Shown here: one piece after another, positions 61,201 through 61,333 of the stretch
How the letters are laid out: each line of letters opens with the position of its first letter
Position numbering within the stretch: the stretch's first letter is position 1
NCBI GenBank assembly: GCA_035222895.1
Contig: JAVYIG010007165.1
Coordinates: 42,166-106,165 of the forward strand
Source: Strongylocentrotus droebachiensis
Taxonomy: Eukaryota; Echinodermata; Echinoidea; Camarodonta; Strongylocentrotidae
Direction: 5' to 3'
Length of the DNA: 64,000 nucleotides
Made by a program: the position numbers and the translations under genes
Notes under the pieces: generated by a model
The model's database searches: none
Seen by the model: the letters and a program-made list of their open reading frames with translations, nothing else
Told to the model about the DNA's origin: nothing

Positions 61201-61333
61201 ACAGCTTTCCTGAGAGGCTGGCTTTGGGAGGAGCATCATCGGAACCAGTGTCTCCATTGTTGTTCTCTGATGGACTCAGCTGGAATTCAGCGTATTCCTT
61301 GGCAGGTTTGGACAGACATAGTAATCCTTCCAT
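8644..61333 (-). CDS. AFAP1-like: AFAP-family actin filament-associated adaptor, whole gene (21 coding exons)
   Basis: Summed exons give 1180 codons plus a 28-codon terminal exon. Order along the protein: N-terminal coiled coil, Gly run and acidic region (1-293), tyrosine/proline region (345-457), PH1 (about 490-600), PH2 (about 644-735), YDDV motifs (Y797, Y863), Lys/Glu-rich linker (950-1050), coiled coil (about 1060-1135) and a KGTV..K..EKWKK C-terminus. The two PH domains, the YDDVDLS motif, the C-terminal coiled coil and the KGTV/KEWEKK-like end are the hallmarks of AFAP1 and AFAP1L2 (XB130). Those proteins are Src/SH2-SH3 adaptors that bind and cross-link actin. Vertebrate members are roughly 730-820 residues, so this one is longer, mainly from exon 1 and exon 17. 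Family assignment is firm from motifs; function is by analogy. Which vertebrate paralogue is closest is open, although YDDVDLS favours AFAP1L2. Confidence 0.85.
9359..9472 (-). CDS. AFAP1-like: Exon 20 of AFAP-like gene (residues 1143-1180): C-terminal tail
   Basis: A Ser-rich exon ending DSVSKGTVSDRMK. The KGTV core matches GKGTVLQKAKEWEKK at the C-terminus of AFAP1L2. Acceptor GAAACAG, strong donor GTAAGA, phase 0 on both sides. Intron 20 is 8731-9358. Confidence 0.78.
9774..9963. mobile_element. Nearly perfect 190-bp palindrome (foldback MITE)
   Basis: The arms run from GGCCCGAATTCACAAAGC to its complement at the right end, with only a few bases at the centre unpaired and about two mismatches seen. 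Each arm contains two copies of AACCTCCTTTTGTT. There is no coding capacity. It lies in intron 19. Confidence 0.88.
10363..10747. mobile_element. TTAA-flanked MITE, family A copy 1
   Basis: TTAA at 10359-10362 and 10748-10751 flanks termini AGATGAAGTTGAGTTCTGG and CCAGAACTCAACCTTCTCT, an imperfect inverted repeat. A second copy with only small differences is at 39625-40011. TTAA targets are typical of the piggyBac and Kolobok superfamilies; no transposase is present. Confidence 0.82.
12049..12240. mobile_element. MITE with about 30-bp terminal inverted repeats
   Basis: Left end GGCCTAAACAAAAAGGATG followed by TTGTATTGCCCTTT; the right end is its complement with small changes, ending TTTTTGTTTAAGCC. 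An internal GGTCGGTC is shared by both arms. Non-coding; located in intron 19. Confidence 0.82.
12564..12714 (-). CDS. AFAP1-like: Exon 19 of AFAP-like gene (residues 1092-1142): coiled coil
   Basis: It encodes EKIQKEVDVIQKELSELSKK followed by LVKLASEMEDATGNKKDT, a clear heptad pattern continuing the coiled coil of exon 18. It corresponds to the LEEKLKQLEEECRQKE region of AFAP1. Acceptor CCCTTACAG, donor GTGAGT, phase 2 in and phase 0 out. Intron 19 (9473-12563) contains three inverted-repeat elements. Confidence 0.85.
12815..13085. mobile_element. TTAA-flanked MITE, family B
   Basis: TTAA at 12811-12814 and 13086-13089 brackets termini AGGGAGTGTATCATG and CATGACACACTCCCT. The interior is more GC-rich than the host and holds no gene. 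It lies in intron 18. Confidence 0.82.
13545..13668 (-). CDS. AFAP1-like: Exon 18 of AFAP-like gene (residues 1051-1091): start of C-terminal coiled coil
   Basis: It encodes VKDKLMQDRKEMETQKKELSTKRGDLR. This parallels the AFAP1 / AFAP1L2 segment with [20 protein letters not shown] that begins the C-terminal coiled coil near the actin-binding region. Acceptor GTTAACAG, donor GTATAC, phase 1 in and phase 2 out. Intron 18 (12715-13544) contains a TTAA-flanked MITE. Confidence 0.85.
13788..13853 (-). pseudogene. Fossil duplicate of the 3' end of exon 17
   Basis: Sixty-six bases align with 14688-14753, the end of exon 17, with about two mismatches over 13801-13853. They encode the same KVSEKTDEMKKPSPALQRK end. 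The donor GCATCAG/GTAC is replaced by GGATGTCTTG, so it cannot splice as the parent does. It sits in intron 17 exactly 900 bp from the parent. Confidence 0.85.
14445..14694. repeat. 50-bp tandem repeat, five copies, carrying the exon 17 splice donor
   Basis: The unit starts CTGGAAGGGTCATTGATATC and ends TGTACCTGATGCTTTCCT, with starts at 14445, 14495, 14545, 14595 and 14645. On the minus strand each unit includes AGGAAAGCATCAG followed by GTACATAATCAG, the exon 17 end and its donor. The rightmost copy contains the real exon boundary. Confidence 0.95.
14682..14985 (-). CDS. AFAP1-like: Exon 17 of AFAP-like gene (residues 950-1050): Lys/Glu-rich linker
   Basis: It encodes a long run of Lys/Glu triplets between a basic start (NFKVKKDKEKE) and a Thr/Ser/Pro-rich end finishing KKPSPALQRKAS. 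The low-complexity charged tract is probably a single extended helix or disordered. It sits where AFAP1 has its Lys-rich spacer before the leucine-zipper region. Acceptor TTCCTCAG; weak donor GTACAT; phase 0 in and phase 1 out. This weak donor is the one repeated five times in the adjacent 50-bp tandem array. Intron 17 is 13669-14681. Confidence 0.82.
15983..16085. repeat. CT-rich microsatellite
   Basis: Runs of TCTCTC with a CCACCCCATCC interruption, in intron 16. Confidence 0.9.
18707..18886 (-). CDS. AFAP1-like: Exon 16 of AFAP-like gene (residues 890-949): FEDLYLEV motif
   Basis: It encodes AVFEDLYLEVIGD (Y902), another tyrosine-acidic motif, followed by a Ser/Thr/Pro-rich tail. Acceptor CACCAAAG, strong donor GTAAGT, phase 0. 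Intron 16 (14986-18706) contains CT microsatellites near 15980-16085, a poly-T/poly-G run near 17677-17708, and at about 16390-16575 a block of TGGCCAC-type short motifs that look like a degraded dispersed repeat. Confidence 0.78.
20095..20231. repeat. CT-rich simple repeat
   Basis: Imperfect CTCTCT and CCCTCT runs in intron 15. Apparent Leu/Ser-rich or Arg/Glu-rich frames through it are artefacts of the repeat. Confidence 0.85.
21575..21742 (-). CDS. AFAP1-like: Exon 15 of AFAP-like gene (residues 834-889): second YDDV motif
   Basis: It encodes TGDLYEDTISPPP (Y846) and ECLYDDVDALPPLRP (Y863), again acidic tyrosine motifs beside prolines that could bind SH3 domains. The similarity in layout to exon 14 suggests these exons arose by duplication. 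Acceptor ATGATAAG follows a T-rich tract; donor GTGAGT; phase 0. Intron 15 (18887-21574) has CT-rich and A/T simple repeats but no other exon that I can see. Confidence 0.82.
22840..24320. repeat. Three tandem units of about 515 bp
   Basis: A shared landmark, GGGCAAGCGTGATCC or close variants, recurs near 22897, 23413 and 23923. ATTTTAAGC, AGCATGAATAGCAAATCC and ATGTGTACACCAAAAT recur in the same order in each unit. Each unit starts with a CT microsatellite. Copies are roughly 85-90% alike by eye and contain no ORF. They lie in intron 14. Confidence 0.85.
24606..24770 (-). CDS. AFAP1-like: Exon 14 of AFAP-like gene (residues 779-833): first YDDV motif
   Basis: It contains TLDETYDDVDLS with Y797, almost the same as ELYDDVDLS in AFAP1L2, plus EENYENN. 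Such tyrosines are SH2-binding candidates after Src phosphorylation. Acceptor GAAAGCAG, donor GTGAGT, phase 0. Intron 14 (21743-24605) is dominated by three tandem units of about 515 bp. Confidence 0.85.
26318..26341. repeat. Poly-G run
   Basis: An almost uninterrupted G tract in intron 13, able to form G-quadruplexes and prone to slippage. Confidence 0.9.
26505..26810 (-). mobile_element. SINE-like dispersed repeat with TAGCGC core
   Basis: An (ATA)n tract at the left is followed by TATATAGCGCTTTTCAGGAC, CAAAGCGCTTTACAG, TACCGGGTACCCATTTA and GTGGCAAATGTAGATCAATG. The last part recurs at 39530-39580. The orientation is inferred from the ATA tract being the 3' tail. I cannot assign a named family. 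Confidence 0.6.
26899..27061. repeat. Tandem duplication of about 80 bp
   Basis: CATCCATCATGATGGCTT through ATAAATATAACATAA occurs twice in direct succession, differing by a small deletion and a CCAT/ACCT change. Confidence 0.9.
27276..27455 (-). CDS. AFAP1-like: Exon 13 of AFAP-like gene (residues 719-778): end of PH domain 2 and linker
   Basis: It starts ALNMLDAGHLLKQLV, the C-terminal helix of PH2, although the usual helix Trp seen in AFAP1 (RWIGILL) is not present. A Ser/Thr-rich linker follows and then a predicted helix VVARLLASFEKA. Acceptor ATTCCAG, donor GTTGGT, phase 0 on both sides. Intron 13 (24771-27275) carries a poly-G run, a SINE-like repeat and an 80-bp tandem duplication. 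Confidence 0.8.
27838..27974. mobile_element. Foldback MITE in intron 12
   Basis: The outer arms TGGACTGGCCTTGAGGGAG and CTCCAAAATGTTAAGCCAGT pair imperfectly. The inner arms GACCCATATTGCCCT and AGGGCAATATGGGTC pair perfectly around a 12-base loop. Confidence 0.75.
28304..28527 (-). CDS. AFAP1-like: Exon 12 of AFAP-like gene (residues 644-718): PH domain 2
   Basis: It begins GYVNICG, then RRKWIVLKDMVFSC and FSFSIRGIDVEAAD. This follows the second PH domain of AFAP1, which runs CGYLNVL, RERWCRVKDNKLIF and PLRGCEV. The exon ends YLYIE in place of the AFAP1 strand VAVLEA. Acceptor CTTTAACAG, donor GTCAGT, phase 1 in and phase 0 out. Intron 12 is 27456-28303. Confidence 0.88.
28640..29248. mobile_element. 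Non-autonomous piggyBac-like element, 609 bp
   Basis: TTAA target duplications (28636-28639 and 29249-29252) flank termini CCCTTACTGTACTGG and CCAGTACAGTAAGGG, a perfect 15-bp inverted repeat. TTAA targets with CCC...GGG ends are typical of piggyBac. Each subterminal region has a long G-run, a GGGAGG-type spacer and a long C-run, giving two strong hairpins. An A-run of about 26 lies inside. No transposase ORF is present. Confidence 0.85.
29897..30170 (-). mobile_element. tRNA-derived SINE with (ATT)n tail
   Basis: Read on the minus strand, the head has an A-box-like TAGTCAGTAGAG, then CCGCCTCACAACC and a B box GGGTTCGAACC, closest to a tRNA-Val pattern. A non-tRNA body follows and it ends in seven ATT triplets. 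The anticodon stem is imperfect and position 33 is not T, so it is a SINE head and not a tRNA gene. Confidence 0.75.
30290..30361 (-). CDS. AFAP1-like: Exon 11 of AFAP-like gene (residues 620-643): linker into PH domain 2
   Basis: A 72-nt exon encoding GTKFFSREKKDGTPQLTMDSDVLS, lying just before PH2. Acceptor TTTTTCAG, donor GTTAGT, phase 1 both sides. Support is from phase and position. Intron 11 (28528-30289) carries the piggyBac-like element and a tRNA-derived SINE. Confidence 0.7.
30638..30674. repeat. G-run / CCTAATTAG / C-run inverted tract
   Basis: A G tract and a C tract flank a short AT palindrome, similar to the subterminal hairpins of the piggyBac-like element at 28640. It may be a remnant of a related element. 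Confidence 0.6.
30784..30980. repeat. Left inverted terminal repeat of DIRS copy 1
   Basis: From about ACGTATCTACCTATTCTAC to CTCTTCCTCTTATC it is the exact complement of the right terminus (about 155 bp). The outermost 40 bp differ between the two ends, with only partial similarity. Confidence 0.9.
31035..31133. repeat. Internal complementary region of DIRS copy 1
   Basis: The left half (31036-31088) is the complement of the left terminus and the right half (31089-31133) is the complement of the right terminus. They are joined at GATTTTCAT/GATTTACATC, which therefore shows the circle junction of the element. Confidence 0.9.
31182..32170 (-). pseudogene. Tyrosine recombinase of DIRS copy 1 (broken)
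   Basis: N-terminal core-binding region with LVQSRRESTRTVYNSWLDAF, the first catalytic Arg within SGQRRSSLHTL, and a C-terminal region with RAHDTHSVSTSWALF and AAFWKSPSSF. The Tyr that would be the nucleophile is present in FYLKDV (codon 31268-31266). The expected HxxR reads HxxH (second His codon 31367-31365). Pieces lie in different frames with stops between them. The product would normally integrate the circular cDNA. Confidence 0.85.
32550..32965 (-). pseudogene. RNase H domain of DIRS copy 1
   Basis: The acidic catalytic residues are visible in TTDASLLVWGG, LHINVLELM, LTDNVSVMAYINRQGG and ENILADFLSRG. The order and spacing match the RNase H that follows RT in DIRS and other retrotransposons. 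The domain is open in one frame, but it lies downstream of a defective RT and upstream of frameshifts. Confidence 0.85.
33050..33935 (-). pseudogene. Reverse transcriptase of DIRS copy 1, lacking the YxDD segment
   Basis: The N-terminal fingers and palm are recognisable (CSGSLRMILNMKRFN, SLDLRDAYFHVPIHP), followed after a frameshift by LRPAPRIFTRVVASV. The frame then passes directly to LLDHMQILISTTQDLGFL. The roughly 25 residues that should lie between, including the catalytic YxDD loop, are absent; the junction is near 33405-33412. The enzyme cannot be active. Confidence 0.85.
33968..35601 (-). pseudogene. gag-like region of DIRS copy 1 (frameshifted)
   Basis: A Ser/Pro-rich N-terminal part (34879-35601) with a PPSVPPPPPEFSDWM segment is followed in another frame by 33968-34753, which carries FLKRQVDKYAFVPQNADLYL and a basic C-terminus. 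Its position ahead of RT and its composition fit DIRS gag. No zinc knuckle is seen. Confidence 0.65.
35573..36120. repeat. Direct duplication (about 273-bp unit) in the 5' leader of DIRS copy 1
   Basis: The segment starting ATGGATTTGTGCACCGACCA and ending CGAGGGGCGTAACT is present twice in tandem, near 35577 and 35850, ahead of gag. The same duplication occurs in copy 2, so it predates both insertions. Confidence 0.88.
36527..36702. repeat. Right inverted terminal repeat of DIRS copy 1
   Basis: It ends GATTTATTGATGTAAAT. Inverted relative to the left terminus from GATAAGAGGAAGAGGTTACG outward to TAGGTAGATACGT. Confidence 0.9.
37085..37178 (-). CDS. AFAP1-like: Exon 10 of AFAP-like gene (residues 589-619): end of PH domain 1 and linker
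   Basis: It completes the PH helix (KWVA joined to VLKRYSTI), then an acidic PGGPQEDEEPEESPDKKK linker. Acceptor CGTGTAG, donor GTAAAA, phase 0 in and phase 1 out. Intron 10 (30362-37084) is largely filled by DIRS copy 1. The remainder has a G-run/C-run inverted tract at about 30638-30674 and a short A-rich piece near 36770. Confidence 0.75.
37197..37435. repeat. GA-rich microsatellite
   Basis: Long GAGAGA and AGAAAG runs with G-rich interruptions in intron 9, starting about 20 bp upstream of the exon 10 acceptor on the minus strand. Read on the minus strand it forms an extended pyrimidine tract. Confidence 0.9.
38396..38560 (-). CDS. AFAP1-like: Exon 9 of AFAP-like gene (residues 534-588): middle of PH domain 1
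   Basis: It encodes strands beta-3 to beta-7 and the start of the C-terminal PH helix. A QRLPLMGYTV core parallels LPLQGCNIT of AFAP1, and DTSNKWVA leads into the helix with its conserved Trp. Acceptor TTTCAG and donor GTGAGT in phase 0. Intron 9 (37179-38395) holds a long GA-rich microsatellite and a TAGCGC-core repeat remnant near 38104-38190. Confidence 0.82.
39143..39341 (-). CDS. AFAP1-like: Exon 8 of AFAP-like gene (residues 467-533): start of PH domain 1
   Basis: After a basic and acidic lead-in, the segment KWEKRYCIAKDGQLFIYKSYK is the first beta-strand pair of a PH domain. It aligns by eye with the AFAP1 pattern of QWTKLLCVIKD followed by LLCYKSSKD. Acceptor TTTTTTCAG, donor GTAGGT, phase 2 in and phase 0 out. 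Intron 8 (38561-39142) shows nothing recognisable. Confidence 0.85.
39505..39620 (-). mobile_element. SINE-like remnant related to the repeat at 26505
   Basis: GAGAGTGGCAAATGTAGATT and CCAAAGGACACTAGTG match the 26740-26795 portion of the other repeat. On the minus strand the head contains GGGTTCAAGCCCC, a B-box-like motif. The unit stops at the TTAA where the neighbouring MITE begins. Confidence 0.6.
39625..40011. mobile_element. TTAA-flanked MITE, family A copy 2
   Basis: TTAA at 39621-39624 and 40012-40015. It is a close relative of 10363-10747 over its whole length, with the same termini. It lies in intron 7. Confidence 0.85.
40414..40660. repeat. 99-bp tandem repeat carrying the exon 7 splice donor
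   Basis: AGAAGCAGAAAGTG and TCTTTCATAATTATCAG start the units at about 40414 and 40513. Each ends TTGCTACTTAC, as does a shorter third piece ending at 40660. On the minus strand these are three GTAAGTAGCA donors. The middle one is also preceded by the exon end ATCATCAACA. Confidence 0.88.
40661..40739 (-). CDS. AFAP1-like: Exon 7 of AFAP-like gene (residues 441-466): STDYEDV motif
   Basis: An acidic exon with STDYEDVEDV. Y454 in a YEDV context resembles the SYESYDEEEE region just before PH1 in vertebrate AFAPs. Acceptor TTGTTTAG, donor GTAAGT, phase 1 in and phase 2 out. It is flanked on both sides by tandem repeats that incorporate splice-site sequence: a 26-bp minisatellite upstream and a 99-bp repeat downstream. 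Intron 7 is 39342-40660. Confidence 0.72.
40742..40931. repeat. 26-bp minisatellite, seven copies plus a partial, abutting the exon 7 acceptor
   Basis: The unit is AAACAAAAGAACAGAC followed by GAAGATCGTC, alternating AAAC with AATC starts. On the minus strand it reads as CTTCGTCTGTTCTTTTG-type pyrimidine-rich units and contains no AG dinucleotide. The first copy forms the polypyrimidine tract of exon 7. Confidence 0.95.
42960..43038 (-). CDS. AFAP1-like: Exon 6 of AFAP-like gene (residues 415-440)
   Basis: It encodes a Gly/Ser/Pro linker ending NTFVFPQKGEKP. Acceptor CTTTCAG, donor GTAAGA, phase 0 in and phase 1 out. There is no recognised domain; support is splice sites and phase continuity. 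Intron 6 (40740-42959) is mostly anonymous AT-rich DNA, except for the 26-bp minisatellite against its 3' splice site. Confidence 0.65.
43357..43541. mobile_element. TTAA-flanked MITE, family C copy 1
   Basis: It is bounded by TTTAAGCC and GGCTTAAA. The interior (TAGCTACTTGCGCCCTCTAT, CCTAATCGGTGACCATTGGT, GATAACCACCTGTC) is the complement of the element at 54250-54433. It lies in intron 5. Confidence 0.75.
43829..43890 (-). CDS. AFAP1-like: Exon 5 of AFAP-like gene (residues 394-414)
   Basis: A short exon encoding RMDAYDSFEFVYIEDIPAGM, with two further acidic-context tyrosines. The donor is a consensus GTAAGT. The acceptor GATCAG lies 5 nt after another possible CAAAG acceptor; only the later one keeps frame from exon 4 without a stop. 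Intron 5 (43039-43828) contains a short TTAA-flanked element. Confidence 0.6.
44864..45197. repeat. 41-bp minisatellite, about eight copies
   Basis: The unit is CTTCACTAACCATTGGTATG followed by AATGAGGTTGGCCCTTTTATA, with a few base changes and one T-run expansion near 45119. It lies in intron 4. Confidence 0.92.
46249..46394 (-). CDS. AFAP1-like: Exon 4 of AFAP-like gene (residues 345-393): tyrosine/proline region
   Basis: It encodes EPPEDFYEVP and NEDFYEDPDD around a proline-rich RPPIKR segment. The acidic tyrosines Y351 and Y382 are candidate Src-family phosphorylation and SH2 sites, and the prolines a candidate SH3 ligand, as in the N-terminal part of AFAP1 and AFAP1L2. The acceptor is GAATAG. 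The donor is doubtful: GTAGTA at 46248 keeps frame with exon 5, while GTTTGT four bases earlier would give phase 0 and not join exon 5 in its sensible frame. Intron 4 (43891-46248) carries the 41-bp minisatellite and otherwise nothing recognised. Confidence 0.65.
46518..46800. mobile_element. TIR element in intron 3
   Basis: The left end CTGGCTGGCAGAAGGGCGTT and the right end AGCCCTTCTGCCAGCTGGCC form an inverted repeat of roughly 25 bp. A second internal copy of AGCAGAAGGGCTTTAGC lies at about 46579. Non-coding. Confidence 0.72.
47281..47380. repeat. Internal complementary region of DIRS copy 2
   Basis: Identical in layout to that of copy 1: complement of the left terminus joined to complement of the right terminus at GATTTTCAT/GATTTACATC. 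Confidence 0.9.
47371..48420 (-). pseudogene. Tyrosine recombinase of DIRS copy 2 (broken)
   Basis: It has the same motifs as copy 1, including the first Arg and HxxH in place of HxxR (codon 47613-47611). In addition the nucleophile position reads FCLKDV, so the Tyr is replaced by Cys (codon 47514-47512). It is frame-broken between the core-binding and catalytic parts. Confidence 0.85.
48800..49205 (-). pseudogene. RNase H domain of DIRS copy 2
   Basis: TTDVSLLVWGG, LPHINVLELM, LTDNVSVMVYINRQGG and ENILADFLSRG keep the acidic residues, within a single long frame that also contains the C-terminal half of RT. Confidence 0.85.
49270..49936 (-). pseudogene. Reverse transcriptase of DIRS copy 2, lacking the YxDD segment
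   Basis: It shares the exact YxDD-region deletion of copy 1 (VVASV running into LLDHMQ, near 49649-49656). It has lost further N-terminal sequence through the two copy-specific deletions. Confidence 0.85.
50213..51680 (-). pseudogene. gag-like region of DIRS copy 2 (frameshifted)
   Basis: The N-terminal Pro-rich part and the FLKRQVDKYAFVPQ part are here in one frame (50502-51332), where copy 1 is broken. The continuation (50213-50674) is in another frame. The two copies therefore have partly different frameshifts in gag. Confidence 0.65.
51618..52180. repeat. Direct duplication (about 272-bp unit) in the 5' leader of DIRS copy 2
   Basis: This is the same tandem leader duplication as in copy 1, with units starting near 51620 and 51892 and differing by a few bases. 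Confidence 0.85.
52896..52927 (-). CDS. AFAP1-like: Exon 3 of AFAP-like gene, 32-nt microexon (residues 335-344)
   Basis: A tiny exon encoding NEYQNTTISG plus two bases, between acceptor TTTTCAG and a strong donor GTGAGT. Phase 0 in and phase 2 out fit exons 2 and 4 exactly, which is the main support since the exon is too short for homology. It is followed by intron 3 (46395-52895), which holds DIRS copy 2 and a TIR element. Confidence 0.65.
53361..53482 (-). CDS. AFAP1-like: Exon 2 of AFAP-like gene (residues 294-334)
   Basis: Acceptor TTCATTCAG, donor GTAAGA, phase 1 in and phase 0 out. The exon carries an internal 36-nt tandem repeat encoding two versions of a TTSVNKAA / TALVNKAA block, so the 12-residue unit is duplicated. 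The second unit starts after TCATGCAG, copying the real acceptor. Past the repeat it reads IDLAKEREASWRNSK, probably helical. Intron 2 (52928-53360) holds a short dispersed repeat with a TATATAGCGCC core near 53172-53260 and nothing else I recognise. Confidence 0.75.
54250..54433. mobile_element. TTAA-flanked MITE, family C copy 2, inserted in the satellite
   Basis: It is the complement of 43357-43541 with moderate divergence. The flanks read GGTTTAA on the left and TTAACTC on the right, while the uninterrupted satellite unit reads GGTTTAACTC. This proves duplication of TTAA on insertion. Confidence 0.88.
55087..55490 (+). mobile_element. 5'-truncated LINE (CR1/L2-like 3' end) inserted in the satellite
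   Basis: The coding remnant ends SFFYYGPKIWNTLPFDLR then FKKKLKTYLFNK and a stop at 55340, the typical C-terminal end of CR1/L2-type non-LTR retrotransposon ORF2. A 3' UTR with GTAAAGCGCTTCGAGCAATT follows, then a (TGTA)n tail. TAAGCC on both sides is a candidate target duplication of the satellite unit. No RT domain remains. Confidence 0.8.
55677..59678. other. Remainder of intron 1, no exon recognised
   Basis: AT-rich DNA with a C-run at about 56114-56128 and a pair of related short repeats near 58041-58085 and 58362-58395 (GCTATCAAGG followed by TTTCC.TTTA). The longest open frames here have no family similarity and AT-driven composition. Confidence 0.45.
59679..60154 (+). mobile_element. 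Reverse-transcriptase relic enclosed by inverted repeats
   Basis: ACCATATTTGCCGGCGTAAA at the left and the complement of ATCGCCGGCAAATACGGT at the right form an imperfect inverted repeat of about 26 bp. Between them, 59817-60020 encodes SSWFESNLSNRSQYVVY and NGVPQGSILGP..LLFLIHIND, part of a non-LTR RT. The downstream catalytic FADD-type motif is not recognisable. Two T-runs flank the RT piece. Confidence 0.65.
60454..61333 (-). CDS. AFAP1-like: Exon 1 of AFAP-like gene (start codon, residues 1-293)
   Basis: The ATG has an in-frame TGA nine bases upstream, A at -3 and G at +4, so the start is well placed. It may be preceded by a 5' UTR exon because CCAAG just before ATG also looks like an acceptor. 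Visible parts: a predicted coiled coil at about 61-105, nine consecutive Gly near 133-141, KTVTF at 206-210 (fits the RVxF-type PP1 docking pattern), a basic KKRSKKGQK patch at 226-234 and a Glu-rich stretch at 238-252. It ends in phase 1 at donor GTAATA, matching the exon 2 phase. The vertebrate AFAP N-terminus does not look like this, so a separate or alternative first exon is possible. The following intron spans 53483-60453. Confidence 0.72.
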
